DNA of 64,000 nucleotides from Pikeienuella piscinae (GCF_011044155.1 NZ_CP049056.1:496001-560000), one strand, 5' to 3'. Shown: positions 7,758 through 17,024, numbered from the stretch's first letter. Translations and numbers: made by a program. The notes: generated from the sequence alone by a model not told the origin.

Positions 7758-9839
7758 ATGAAGACCATCGGCGTTGACGTAGGCGGAACCTTCACGGACC
7801 TCGTATATTGTGACCTCGCTAGCGGCGTTCTCGACATCCACAAGATCGCGACCACGCCTGACGATCCCTCTCGCGGCGTGCTGCAGGGCGTGCTCAAGCT
7901 CTGTGAGATGAGCGGCGTGTCGCCGAGTGAGATCGATTACCTGTTCCACGGCACGACCACAGCGACGAACGCGGTTCTGGAGCATAACGGCGTCACTTCG
8001 GGCATGATCACCAATGATGGTTTTCGGGACATCGTCCATATCGGGCGCCATCAGAGGGTGCAGCATTATTCGATCCGCCAGGAGTTGCCCTGGCAAGACC
8101 GCCCTCTGGTGAAGCGCCGTCATCGCAAGACGGCCCCCGGCCGTCTCGCGCCGCCCACCGGCGCGGAGATCGAGCCCCTGGACGAGGAAGCCGTCCGCAG
8201 AGCCGCTGAAGAACTGAAGGAGGAGGGCGTCAGCGCGGTCGCGATCTGCTTCCTCTTTTCCTATCTGAATTCCTGCCACGAAGACCGGGCGCGCGAGATC
8301 GTCGTGGAGGTGATGCCGGAGGCGTTCGTAACCACATCATCCTTCGTAGCGCCGCAGTTCCGCGAGTTTGAGCGTTTCACGACCGCCGCGCTCTCGGCCT
8401 TCATCGGCCCGAAGGTCCGAGAATACATCGTGCGCTTGCAGGGTGCGCTCCAGGACGCCGGATTCTCCGGCGAGCTCAGGATCATGGCCTCTAACGGGGG
8501 CGCCGCCACCGCGGCGATGGTTTCCGACAAGCCGACGCTTACGCTCCTGTCCGGGCTCGCCGCAGGTGTTCTGGGGGGGGCCTGGATCGGTCAGCAGCTC
8601 GGGCGTAACGATCTCATCACCTTCGATATTGGCGGCACGTCCGCGGATATCGGCATCGTTGCCGACGGCGCCTTCGCCGAAACAGACGCGCGCTCCTCTT
8701 CGATCGCCGGTTATCCGCTTCTTTCACCGATGATCGACATTCACACGATCGGCGCCGGCGGCGGCTCGATCGCTCATGTCGATCGTGGCGGAGCATTCCG
8801 CGTCGGTCCGAGAAGTGCGGGCGCGGTGCCGGGTCCGGCGGCGTACGGGCAGGGCGGCGTGGAACCGACCGTCACCGATGCGAACCTCGTTCTCGGCCGT
8901 CTGGACGCAGACGACTTTCTCGGCGGCGGCATGAAACTCGACCGTGAAGCGGCGCGGACGGCCGTGGCGGGACTCGCCAAGCAACTCGGTTTGTCCATGG
9001 AAGAAGCCGCGGAGGGCGTCCTGGCGGTGATCAACTCGAACATGGCGAACGCCATTCGCTCGCGCACCGTCCAGAAAGGCATCGATCCACGCGGCTTCGC
9101 GCTTGGCGCATTCGGGGGCGCGGGTCCGCTCCACGGCGCAGAGGTTGCGGCGATGCTGTCGATCCGCGAAGTGATCGTACCGCCCTATCCGGGCATCACC
9201 TCGGCCATGGGCTTGCTGACCACGGACGTGAAATACGATGCGACAACCACCGAGTTCCAGATTTCGACCGCCATCGACATCGACCGGCTGAACCGGGATC
9301 TCGAAACGATGGAGGCGGATCTCTCCGCGCGCTTCGATGCCGATCACATCGATTCGGCCGCGGTGCGCTTCGAGCGGGCAAGTGATCTGCGATATGTCGG
9401 CCAAGGGTACGAGTTGCGTGTTCCCCTGCCACAGGGATCGATCAATGAGTCGAACCTCAAGGAAGTGTGGGACGCGTTCCACAAGCTGCACGCCGCCGAG
9501 TATGGTCACGCGTTCCCTGAAAGCCCGGTCGAGATCGTGAATGTGAAGGTCGCGGGCATCGGTGAGATCGACAAGCTGAAGGCGCTTCGCCCCATCGAGG
9601 GCGGCTCCCTGGAGGAGGCGACGCTGCGCACCGGCGACTGCGTCTTCCGCATCGACGGTCAGCTCTCGCATTTCGAGACGACATTCTATGACCGCCGCAA
9701 ACTCCCTGTGGGGCGGCCGTTCCCCGGTCCTGCAATCGTGCTCCAGAGCGACTCCACCACGGTCATCCCTCCGGGAGACTCCGCCGTGGTTCACGAAACC
9801 GGCAGCATGATCATCACCTTGGGAGGGACGGCACAATGA
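7758..9839 (+). CDS. hyuA: Hydantoinase/oxoprolinase subunit A (HyuA, ATP-dependent)
   Basis: Large subunit (693 residues) of the HyuA/HyuB family, which includes ATP-dependent N-methylhydantoinase, 5-oxoprolinase and acetone carboxylase. The N-terminus has the family mark GVDVGGTFTDLVY (residues 5-17), followed by FHGTTTATNAVLE and the actin-like phosphate loops FDIGGTSADIGI and GAGGGSIA. Ribosome site GAGGAGA precedes ATG 7758, and the ATGA overlap with the next gene indicates coupling. With a hydantoin racemase and a D-carbamoylase upstream, the most likely reaction is ATP-driven ring opening of a hydantoin or N-methylhydantoin. No dihydropyrimidinase-type hydantoinase is present in the window. 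Confidence 0.9.
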   Translation: MKTIGVDVGGTFTDLVYCDLASGVLDIHKIATTPDDPSRGVLQGVLKLCEMSGVSPSEIDYLFHGTTTATNAVLEHNGVTSGMITNDGFRDIVHIGRHQRVQHYSIRQELPWQDRPLVKRRHRKTAPGRLAPPTGAEIEPLDEEAVRRAAEELKEEGVSAVAICFLFSYLNSCHEDRAREIVVEVMPEAFVTTSSFVAPQFREFERFTTAALSAFIGPKVREYIVRLQGALQDAGFSGELRIMASNGGAATAAMVSDKPTLTLLSGLAAGVLGGAWIGQQLGRNDLITFDIGGTSADIGIVADGAFAETDARSSSIAGYPLLSPMIDIHTIGAGGGSIAHVDRGGAFRVGPRSAGAVPGPAAYGQGGVEPTVTDANLVLGRLDADDFLGGGMKLDREAARTAVAGLAKQLGLSMEEAAEGVLAVINSNMANAIRSRTVQKGIDPRGFALGAFGGAGPLHGAEVAAMLSIREVIVPPYPGITSAMGLLTTDVKYDATTTEFQISTAIDIDRLNRDLETMEADLSARFDADHIDSAAVRFERASDLRYVGQGYELRVPLPQGSINESNLKEVWDAFHKLHAAEYGHAFPESPVEIVNVKVAGIGEIDKLKALRPIEGGSLEEATLRTGDCVFRIDGQLSHFETTFYDRRKLPVGRPFPGPAIVLQSDSTTVIPPGDSAVVHETGSMIITLGGTAQ

Positions 9840-11602
9840 CCGCGTCCATCGATCCAATCACCGCTGCGGTCATCCAGGGCGCGCTTGAGAACATCGCCAT
9901 AGAGATGGGCCACAAGCTCATGCGTATGAGCTATTCGAGCATCATCCGTGAATCGGAGGACTTCGGCACCGCGCTGACGGACTACGACGGCAATCAACTT
10001 TGCGAATGCAAGATGTCCACCCCGCTGCAATCGGGGCCGATTCCCGGCTATATTCGCGGGATCAAGCGGGCCTTGGCCGCTCGCAGTCAGGATATTCGTC
10101 CTGGCGACGTCATCATGCACAACGATCCATATGGCGGCGCGTCGCATGGGCCCGATGTCGCCTTCATCGTTCCGATCTTTATCGAGGAAAAACTGGTCGC
10201 CTTTTCCGTGACCACGGCCCACCACCTTGACATCGGCGCCGCCACGCCGGGCAGCGCGGGAATTGTGGATGCGGTCGACGCCTATGCCGAGGGTCTTCAG
10301 TTCAAGGCGATCAAGGTTGTGGAGGAAGGCCGACCTAACGCCCAAGTATGGCAGATCCTGCGCGACAACATCCGCGCCCCTCAACTTGTCGTGGGAGACA
10401 TGGAGGCGCAAATCAAGGCTGCCGAGATCGGCGCCGCGCGGTTCCTTGAATTGGCGGACCGGTATGGGATTGAAACGATCCGCGCCGCTGCGGCGGATCT
10501 CATGGATTATTCGGAACGGCTCATGCGCGACGCGATCCGCGCTTTGCCCGATGGCTCCTATGCCGCGGAAGGGATCTTCGACGGTTTTTCGGATGATCCC
10601 AACCCGATGCGTCGCGACCTGCCCATCAAGGTGACAGTGACGGTCGCCGGTGACGACATCACGGTTGATCTGACCGGAACGGCGCCGCAGGTGCCCGACA
10701 GGCCAATCAATATGCCTTTCGAAGGGACGGTGGACTGCGCGATCTGGCTGACGCTCCGCTCGATCCTGCTTGACAGCGTGGAATATGGCGAAGTCCCGCA
10801 GAATGCCGGCCTTACGCGACCAATCAAGATTATCGCGCCGAAGGGTTGCCTCGCCAATCCGATTTTCCCGGCGCCGACGATCGCGCGCTTCACGCCGGGC
10901 AACCTGATGGCCGACACGCTGATGCGGGCGCTTTCGCAGATTGTGCCTGAAAAGGTCTCGGCGGGCGTGGGCAACCTGCGCGTCGTTTCCTTCTCTGGCC
11001 TCAGGGAGGGCCAACACTGGGTGCATATGGAGATTCTCGAGGGCAGTTATGGCGGCCGCTTCGGAATGAACGGCATGGACGCGGTCGATACGCTCTACGC
11101 CAACACCCGGAATAACCCGATTGAAGATATGGAAACCCATCTTCCACTCAGGGTGGAGCAGTATGAGCTTCGGGGCGATACGCCGGCGGCGGGACAGTGG
11201 CGCGGCGGGATCGGCTCGATCCGCGAGTTTACCCTTCTTTCCGATGGCGCCTTCTCCACCGAGGGGGACGGTCATGGCCAGCGGCCGTGGCCGCTCGGCC
11301 CAGGTGAGGCGGGGCTGCCTGGCGCTCTGGCCCTGATCAATGCGGACGGAACGCGGGAGGCTCTACCCTCGAAAGTACCTTATCACCAGGTGCATGCCGG
11401 TGATCGCATCGTCGCGCTCGGCCCCAATGGCGGCGGCTACGGCGATCCGCTGGCGCGCGATCCGGCGGCCGTACTCGATGACGTCCTCGATGGGCTCATG
11501 GATGGTGAGACCGCGTTGACGACATATGGCGTGGTCATTCGTGAGAACGAGATAGACGCCGCCGCGACGAGCGAGCGGCGGGCGAAAGCAGGGGGGAGTT
11601 AA
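9836..11602 (+). CDS. hyuB: Hydantoinase/oxoprolinase subunit B (HyuB)
   Basis: Partner subunit of 588 residues. Family features include the opening DPITAAVIQGALENIAIEMG, SSIIRESEDFGTAL, HNDPYGGASHGPDV, the metal-binding TTAHHLDIG stretch, and the C-terminal GGGYGDPLARDPAAV. The start ATG 9836 overlaps the HyuA stop by four bases. Together with HyuA it forms the ATP-dependent ring-opening enzyme; the zinc/iron site and hydrolase active site belong to this subunit in studied relatives. The substrate is inferred from context. Confidence 0.9.
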   Translation: MTASIDPITAAVIQGALENIAIEMGHKLMRMSYSSIIRESEDFGTALTDYDGNQLCECKMSTPLQSGPIPGYIRGIKRALAARSQDIRPGDVIMHNDPYGGASHGPDVAFIVPIFIEEKLVAFSVTTAHHLDIGAATPGSAGIVDAVDAYAEGLQFKAIKVVEEGRPNAQVWQILRDNIRAPQLVVGDMEAQIKAAEIGAARFLELADRYGIETIRAAAADLMDYSERLMRDAIRALPDGSYAAEGIFDGFSDDPNPMRRDLPIKVTVTVAGDDITVDLTGTAPQVPDRPINMPFEGTVDCAIWLTLRSILLDSVEYGEVPQNAGLTRPIKIIAPKGCLANPIFPAPTIARFTPGNLMADTLMRALSQIVPEKVSAGVGNLRVVSFSGLREGQHWVHMEILEGSYGGRFGMNGMDAVDTLYANTRNNPIEDMETHLPLRVEQYELRGDTPAAGQWRGGIGSIREFTLLSDGAFSTEGDGHGQRPWPLGPGEAGLPGALALINADGTREALPSKVPYHQVHAGDRIVALGPNGGGYGDPLARDPAAVLDDVLDGLMDGETALTTYGVVIRENEIDAAATSERRAKAGGS

Positions 11603-11606
11603 ACGA

Positions 11607-12593
11607 ATGCGTGCGATTTATCTTGGGACGCCGGGGGAGCAACCCGGAACGCTCGAATTGACCGATCGGCCCGCGCCCAAGCCAGGGCCTGGGGAAGTTC
11701 TGGTCGAGACGGCTTACGGTGGATGTAACTTTGCGGACACTATGATGTGGAGGGGCACGTATCCACATCCGAAAGGTTACCCGCTCGTCGCGGGCCTTGA
11801 GATGTCGGGCCGCGTCGCCGCGCTTGGACCGGACGTGACGAATGTCGCGATCGGCGATCGTGTCGCGAGCTTCATCGAGGACGCCGGCGCTTTCGCGGAG
11901 TTTTGCGTTGCGCCCGCCAACAAATTGATCCCGATTCCTGATGCGGTCGGGCTCGACCAGGCGGCCGCATTTACGATCCAGGCGCTGACGGCCTGGCACA
12001 TGCTCCATAATGTCTCGAAGGTGCAGAGTGGGGATATCGTGCTGGTCCATGCGATCGGCGGCGGGGTAGGACTCTACCTGACGCAGATGGCCGTTGCAGC
12101 CGGCGCGACGGTGCTTGGAACTATCGGCACGCCCGGCAAGGAGAAGCGACCGCTCGAACTTGGAGCCGCAGGCGTAGTAAATCGTGACGAGGCCGATTTC
12201 GTCGTCCGGATCGCCGAGATCGCCGGTCGGCCAATCGACAAGATATACGACTCCACCGGCGCGACGATCCTTGATCGGAGTTTCGCGCTGGTCCGAAATC
12301 TCGGCCACATCGTGAGTTTTGGTGAGGCCGAGGGGCGGCCGCTTCCTAACCTATGGGAACGGCTGGTCACGAAGTCTTTGACTTTCTCGCGCTTTCACCT
12401 CGGACATGTCGATTTCGACTCCGATATCTGGCGGATCAGCGTCTCGGCAGTGACCGAAGCCGTCAAGGCCGGCGATTTGTCGGTCCCGATAGAAGGGGTG
12501 TTCGCGTTTGATGAAGTCGCGAAGATGTATGAACGGCTCGAGTCGCGACAGGTGCCTGGTAAATTGTTGCTCGCCATCAACCCCTCTCTATGA
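11607..12593 (+). CDS. Zinc-free medium-chain NADPH:quinone oxidoreductase (zeta-crystallin-like)
   Basis: Cytoplasmic MDR protein of 328 residues, a normal length for the quinone reductase branch. The N-terminal half has the GroES-like fold with NFADTMMWRGTYP and PLVAGLEMSGRVAALG; the Rossmann nucleotide site is VHAIGGGVGLYLTQMA near residue 150. The zinc ligands of alcohol dehydrogenases are missing. It starts 4 bp after the HyuB stop and is probably the last gene of the hydantoin operon. Its link to hydantoin catabolism is not obvious; it may reduce an unsaturated carbonyl by-product. Confidence 0.85.
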   Translation: MRAIYLGTPGEQPGTLELTDRPAPKPGPGEVLVETAYGGCNFADTMMWRGTYPHPKGYPLVAGLEMSGRVAALGPDVTNVAIGDRVASFIEDAGAFAEFCVAPANKLIPIPDAVGLDQAAAFTIQALTAWHMLHNVSKVQSGDIVLVHAIGGGVGLYLTQMAVAAGATVLGTIGTPGKEKRPLELGAAGVVNRDEADFVVRIAEIAGRPIDKIYDSTGATILDRSFALVRNLGHIVSFGEAEGRPLPNLWERLVTKSLTFSRFHLGHVDFDSDIWRISVSAVTEAVKAGDLSVPIEGVFAFDEVAKMYERLESRQVPGKLLLAINPSL

Positions 12594-13237
12594 GGCTCTG
12601 CTCTCTGGAAGATCGATAAGGCTCACCGTCCGTAATCAGGCCAGATATTTGGTCCGATCATATGGCGGTCCAGTGATATCGGACTACCCGAGAGGAACGC
12701 AAAGGGCCGCCTTCTTCGCGCAAGCGCCATGTCCGCGCTCCCCGTGCGAGATTGAAGCGTGAGCCGGCCGGCGGCAGTCGTGAAATCGCTGGGGTTGTCG
12801 AGCGCGCCATCACGGCTGCTTCGATAGATTCCGGCGATTACCGAGCCGATGAAGTCGCCCAGTTCAGCGACACGGTCAGCCCTGCAATCTTCGACCGACA
12901 TGGGGCGATAGTGCGGATCGGCGTCGAAGGCGCGGTTCATATGCCGAGCGCACTCGGCATGGGTCAGGGGCTCGCCATACAGGATATAGGTGTGGCCGTT
13001 GAGGCGCGGCTCGGTCAGTCTGCGGGCGTAAGCTTGGGTCAATTCCGGGCGCCTCGTGTAGCCGCATTCGTCGTTTCCGGCGCAGTTCGCGCTCTCGCCA
13101 GCCTTGCGGTAGTTGTCGATGAATTCGACGTCCGGCTCGATGAAGATGCCGTTGCGCCCGATCACCCGGTCCAGCCCGCTGGCGCGAATATCCGCCTCAA
13201 TCTGCCGGTTGCTCCGGATCACGGCAGAGGAGCCCGT

Positions 13238-13280
13238 TCCCTCTCCCTCTCCCTCTCCCTCTCCCTCTCCCTCTCCCTCT
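13238..13280. repeat. Hexanucleotide microsatellite (TCCCTC)7
   Basis: Seven perfect tandem copies of TCCCTC (GAGGGA on the coding minus strand) plus one base. They encode a Glu-Gly repeat inside the NmrA-like pseudogene, directly after TSVQGAEEG and before GTGSSAVIRSNRQ. Relatives would be expected to have a single GAGGGA-like unit there, so the array looks like an in-place expansion. Since the unit is six bases, changes in copy number do not by themselves shift the frame. Confidence 0.95.
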
Positions 13281-13543
13281 TCGGCGCCCTGTACGCTGGT
13301 GCGCGATTTTCTTAACACTGGCGGCCATGGCGGCGTCCATGCCAGAGACCAGAAATAGAGTGTCGACACCGGCCAGGGATGCTTTCAATTGGCTGGGCTG
13401 GCCGTCGTCGCCGGGGAGCGCCTCGACGCCCAGATTCGTCGTCTTTTGCGGGCTGCGGGCAAGACCGATGATCGGCTCGGCGATCTCCAGTCCAGAAGGA
13501 CTCTGATGATATGGGATCCAAGCTGCGCGGTGACGGCCGTGAC

Positions 13544-13573
13544 GGTCATGGTCATGGTCATGGTCATGGTCAT
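13544..13573. repeat. Hexanucleotide microsatellite (GGTCAT)5 at the start of the pseudogene
   Basis: Five perfect copies of GGTCAT are followed by the variant GGTGAT (13574-13579). On the minus strand the unit ATGACC encodes Met-Thr, so the gene would open with a Met-Thr repeat and offer several alternative ATG starts. The ribosome site candidate GGAGAATC lies just upstream on the minus strand. The location at a start codon is unusual. Confidence 0.95.
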
Positions 13574-13579
13574 GGTGAT

Positions 13580-13931
13580 TCTCCAGATATGTCAGATGTC
13601 GGCAGGCTGCGCGGCCTTGCGGTGGCGAACGGCCCCCAATTCATGACCTTCAACCCGGCGCGCAGGATCCGGCCCGGGATATTCGGTGGCCGCCCGGCGA
13701 CCACCGGCCGCTCAAATTGGCGCCGCGCTTGCGTCTTCGGTCAGGCGACGATCCCAGGAGAGTCGCGGAGATCGCAGCCGAGCATGGTGGGCCGAACGCA
13801 CTACGGTAGCCATGCGATGTCGATGAAGCTTTGCGTCTCACCCACGAGGTAGGCTTGCTCCTTGAGACGAAGCTCTATGCGGCTGCCGTTTGGTGGAGGG
13901 CGGTTCGTGGGAAGTTACGCCCGGAAGCAGT
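13580..13931. other. Decayed stretch with a possible glutathione S-transferase C-terminal remnant
   Basis: No intact gene is visible in this 352-bp gap. On the minus strand around 13870-13800 one frame reads LRLKEQAYLVGETQSFIDIAWLP before a stop, which resembles the YLVG..SIADIA motif of the GST C-terminal domain; an adjoining frame gives GCDLRDSPGIVA, compatible with the next GST helix. The resemblance is short and could be chance. The stretch fits the picture of a degenerating oxidoreductase cluster. Confidence 0.3.
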
Positions 13932-14222
13932 TCAGGCCGCAGGCGCGTCGCGCCATTCGATTTCGGGGTTTTCTCGAAAGGCGAAACGGGCAAGGTGATC
14001 GCCGATCACCTTCCGCATCCGCGCAAGCTCGTCAGGTTCGGCGGTGACCGCAAGGGTCAGCGTGTCGTCCTCGGCCGTCAGCGCGCAGTTGCCGAACGGC
14101 AGGCTGACGGAGCCCGCTTCGGCGGTGAATTCGACTGGAACCTTGTGACTGAAATGCTTGCAAAGCTGCTGCAGGTAGATGCTGGCGCGGCTTGTGGTGA
14201 TGATGGCGGTGCTGCTGGGCAT
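13932..14222 (-). CDS. DUF2218 domain-containing protein
   Basis: Small protein of 96 residues that aligns by eye with the DUF2218 family: TTSRASIYLQQLCKHFSHK near the N-terminus, then GNCALTAEDDTLTLAV and ELARMRKVIGDHLARFAF. The family has no firmly assigned biochemical role. ATG 14222 is chosen because AGGAGA sits six bases upstream; an in-frame start at 14249 has none. It is divergent from the LysR regulator, which is therefore likely to control it. Length is typical of the family. Confidence 0.85.
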   Translation of the reverse strand: MPSSTAIITTSRASIYLQQLCKHFSHKVPVEFTAEAGSVSLPFGNCALTAEDDTLTLAVTAEPDELARMRKVIGDHLARFAFRENPEIEWRDAPAA

Positions 14223-14317
14223 GGAACTCTCCTGTGGTGTTGGATCCACAGATAGACCCTGTTCCGCCTTTTGATTATCCCATTAAAACGGGAAGAATAT
14301 TTTTAGGAATTAGAAAG

Positions 14318-15211
14318 ATGATCGAGAGCTATCGTGGGCTGGCCATCTTTGTCGCCATTGCCGAGGCTGGCAGCCTGAGCGCCGCCGGGCGGCGGCTCAA
14401 GCTGTCCACCTCGGTTGTCAGCCACCACCTGTCTCGCCTTGAGAGCAAACTCGGCGTCACGCTATTCTTTCGCTCGACCCGGTCAATGTCTCTGACACCT
14501 GAAGGACATGCGGCGCTTGGAGCCGCGCGTCGCATGGTGGCTGCCGGGGCGGAAGCGCTTGATGCTGTCGGCGGCAGTGGCGACAAGTTGGTGGGCGCGC
14601 TGCGGATCACGATGCCCGCCTGGGGCGAGCAGATGCGCACTCGCCAAAAGCTGTGGGAATTCGCCCGAACCCACCCCATGGTCGCGATTTCCTTGCATAG
14701 CAGCGACATGCCTGCCGACCTGATTAAGGGCGGTTTTGACCTTGGCATCCGGCTGGGCGCGCTGGTCGACAGCAGCCTGAAAAGCCGACGCATCGACGAT
14801 TTCGAACGGGTGGTGGTCGGCTCGCCCCGTTACTTCGCCGCGCGCGCCCCGATCACGACGCCACACGATCTGACAACCTGCGATTTCATCGCGGTTTCGG
14901 TGATCCCAGACGCGATGACGCTAACCTGCGAGGATCAGACGGTTACAATTCACCCTGAAAACGTGCGGCTTGAGGTGGACACGATCAGTTCAGCCAAATC
15001 GGCCATCCTTGCGGGCCTTGGCGTGCGTAACCTGCCGCTTGGCGAGGTCGAGGCCGAACTTGCCGCTGGCGCGCTGGTCCGGGTGTTGCCGCAATGGCGT
15101 CTGCCCGTGCTTGGCGTCTACGCCGTCTGGCCCGATAGCGGCCCGCAAAAGACCCTGACCCGCAGATTGATCGAGTTTTTCGTCGATAGCGCGGTGGGCG
15201 CACAACCCTGA
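14318..15211 (+). CDS. LysR family transcriptional regulator
   Basis: Regulator of 297 residues. The N-terminal winged helix-turn-helix covers residues 1-62 (LAIFVAIAEAGSLSAAGRRL, SVVSHHLSRLESKLGVTLFFR) and the effector-binding domain follows from about residue 90 (GALRITMPAWGEQM). It starts at ATG 14318 with AGGAAT upstream; a longer open frame back to 14234 runs into the divergent promoter and is unlikely. Being divergent from the DUF2218 gene suggests autoregulation and control of that gene, and formerly of the decayed NmrA-like gene beyond it. The effector is unknown. Confidence 0.9.
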   Translation: MIESYRGLAIFVAIAEAGSLSAAGRRLKLSTSVVSHHLSRLESKLGVTLFFRSTRSMSLTPEGHAALGAARRMVAAGAEALDAVGGSGDKLVGALRITMPAWGEQMRTRQKLWEFARTHPMVAISLHSSDMPADLIKGGFDLGIRLGALVDSSLKSRRIDDFERVVVGSPRYFAARAPITTPHDLTTCDFIAVSVIPDAMTLTCEDQTVTIHPENVRLEVDTISSAKSAILAGLGVRNLPLGEVEAELAAGALVRVLPQWRLPVLGVYAVWPDSGPQKTLTRRLIEFFVDSAVGAQP

Positions 15212-15264
15212 CATCATGGTGGGCGGCATGGACCTTTGGCGAATCGTCGGGCGTGCGCCGGTCT

Positions 15265-16977
15265 TCAATCCGCGGAAGGATCCGAACGAACATGGTCAGG
15301 CCAGAAACTCACGCCATCACGCGCCTGGCCGCCGCCGATACCCACCGGCGTTCCGTCGGCGCGCCAGCAGGCGGCGCCTTCCATCAAGCCGTCCTCGGCG
15401 AACCGGATCGCGCACATGCCGCCGCCGACATGGTCGACCTCGACGGTCTTGTGCCCGAGCCTGTCGAGCGCCGCGCGGGTTTCCGCCGGAAAGGCGCTCT
15501 CGATCTCCGCCTCCTGACCCTGGGTGAAGACGCGCGGCGCCTCCACTGCCTCCTGCAGGCTCATGCCGTGATCGATAAGGTTCATCACCACCTGAAACAC
15601 GCAGGCCGGGATGCGATGCGCGCCCGGCAAACCGAGTGCGAAGGCAGGCCTGCCCTCGGTCAGCGCGATCATCGCGGAAATGCCGCTGGTGATTCGCTTT
15701 CCGGGCTCAAGCGATAGCGCGAAGCCTGGATGCGGATCGAAGAGATACATGTAATTGTTCGGAATGATCCCGGCGCCTGGAAACGCCACCCTGGCGCCAA
15801 AGAGGCTGTTGATCGTCTGGGTTGATGTGACGACGTTGCCCTCACCGTCGGCGACCGTGACATGGGTGGTATTGTCGGACTCGTTCAGCAGCACCTCGGC
15901 CTTGTAATCGCTCGCGCTGTTGAGCTTGATCTGCGGGCGGCGCTGGTCGGCGTAGCGCTTCGAGAGCAGACGCGCCACCGGTACATCGACGAAGGCCGGG
16001 TCGGCTGTCGCCGCGCGCCGGTCGGAGGCGGCGATCTTCAACGCCTCCAACGCGAGGTGCAGCGTTTCCGGCGTTCCGAAGCCGAGCTGGCCGACATCGA
16101 AACCTTCCATGAGATTGAGCATTTGCACCACATGCACGCCGCCGGAGCAGGGCGGCGGCGGCCCGATTATCTCGTGCCCCCGATAGGCGCCGCGTACCGG
16201 CTGGCGATGTTCCGTCCTGTAGACTTGAAGATCCTCGAATCTGACATGGCCGCCCGCCGCTTCGATCGCGGCGCAGATTTCCCGCCCCAACGCGCCCCGA
16301 TAAAGCTCGTCAGGGCCGTTCTGTGCGATCCGCTCGAGCGTCTTTGCGTAATCGGCCTGCACCAGATGCGCCCCGGCTTCCAGCGGCGCGCCGCCCGGCA
16401 TCAGGATGGCCGAGATCGCCGGATCACGCGCCAGATCTGCGGCGTATTCGGAGATGAATGCCGCGAGATAGGGTGTGATCGCGAATCCGCGCGACGCGTG
16501 CCGGATCGCCGGCTCCATGACATGCTCCAACGGCAGGCGGCCGTATTGCTCGAGCAGTTCGCACCAGGCGCGCAAATTGCCGGGCGTTGCGATCGAGCGG
16601 TATCCGACACGGTTTTCGCGGCCCACCGTCTCCATATAGTCAGGCCAGTCGTCCGAGATCGGCGTGTAGCAATCCGGCCGGCATGAGTGTGGCGCCGTGC
16701 AGAGCCCATCGATCACCACCTCGCGGCCGTCCGCCATACGGACGAGCGCGGCGCCGCCACCGAAAATGCCGACCATCATTGGCTCCACCACGGTGAGCGT
16801 GAAGAGCGCTGCGACCGTCGCATCTGCGGCGTTGCCCCCGGCGGCCATGACCTCGACAGCGGCCGCCGAGGCGAGTGGATGATTGGTTACGGCCATGCCG
16901 CGGCTGGCGGTCGCCGGCTCCTTCTCGCAGATGATCTTGCGCGCTTTGGCGGCGGGGTCGGCGTGGCGAGTGGACAT
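15265..16977 (-). CDS. Gamma-glutamyltransferase family protein (cytoplasmic, no signal peptide)
   Basis: Ntn-hydrolase of 570 residues that should self-cleave before the catalytic threonine in DNTTHVTVADGEGN. Other family marks are NPLASAAAVEVMAAGGNAADA at the N-terminus, GPPPPCSGG in the large subunit, and TSTQTINSLFGA and SGISAMIAL in the small subunit. No signal peptide is seen, so it would work inside the cell on imported gamma-glutamyl compounds. ATG 16977 is preferred over an in-frame TTG at 17007, which would overlap the palindrome at 17008-17024. It is divergent from the TRAP transporter and probably belongs to the same regulon. Confidence 0.9.
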   Translation of the reverse strand: MSTRHADPAAKARKIICEKEPATASRGMAVTNHPLASAAAVEVMAAGGNAADATVAALFTLTVVEPMMVGIFGGGAALVRMADGREVVIDGLCTAPHSCRPDCYTPISDDWPDYMETVGRENRVGYRSIATPGNLRAWCELLEQYGRLPLEHVMEPAIRHASRGFAITPYLAAFISEYAADLARDPAISAILMPGGAPLEAGAHLVQADYAKTLERIAQNGPDELYRGALGREICAAIEAAGGHVRFEDLQVYRTEHRQPVRGAYRGHEIIGPPPPCSGGVHVVQMLNLMEGFDVGQLGFGTPETLHLALEALKIAASDRRAATADPAFVDVPVARLLSKRYADQRRPQIKLNSASDYKAEVLLNESDNTTHVTVADGEGNVVTSTQTINSLFGARVAFPGAGIIPNNYMYLFDPHPGFALSLEPGKRITSGISAMIALTEGRPAFALGLPGAHRIPACVFQVVMNLIDHGMSLQEAVEAPRVFTQGQEAEIESAFPAETRAALDRLGHKTVEVDHVGGGMCAIRFAEDGLMEGAACWRADGTPVGIGGGQARDGVSFWPDHVRSDPSAD

Positions 16978-17007
16978 AGGTGACAATTCCGCATCGGTGA
17001 CAAGCAA

Positions 17008-17024
17008 GGTTCAATAGATGAACC
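17008..17024. promoter_or_regulatory. Palindromic operator candidate upstream of the gamma-glutamyltransferase gene
   Basis: GGTTCAATAGATGAACC is an inverted repeat with 6-base arms and a 5-base spacer, followed by GAAGGTC. The same half-site GGTTCA/TGAACC recurs at 17146-17162 next to the TRAP gene. The pair brackets the divergent promoter, and an IclR-family regulator is encoded in the same module (22640). Binding by that regulator is inferred. Confidence 0.6.

Larger units (their letters stand above)
12680..13579 (-). pseudogene. Frameshifted NmrA/QorB-like NAD(P)-binding oxidoreductase with two hexanucleotide microsatellites
   Basis: Fragments of one atypical SDR (NmrA/QorB family) appear in different frames. 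Near the 5' end (about 13540-13490) one reads VTAVTAQLGSHIIRVLLD, the dinucleotide-binding start. Then, in another frame (13388-13310), comes SLAGVDTLFLVSGMDAAMA, and in a third (13310-12700) come RTSVQGAEEG and IRSNRQIEADIRASGLDRVIGRNG, through MSVEDCRADRVAELGDFIGSVIAGIY. No frame covers the whole gene and a segment around residues 90-115 seems deleted. The start is expanded into a Met-Thr repeat and the middle into a Gly-Glu repeat by hexamer arrays. It may once have paired with the DUF2218 and LysR genes beside it. Confidence 0.75.

Noticed and set aside
13238-13579. Tandem arrays considered as a CRISPR-like locus
   Set aside because: Units are six bases with no spacers and no cas genes nearby; these are microsatellites.
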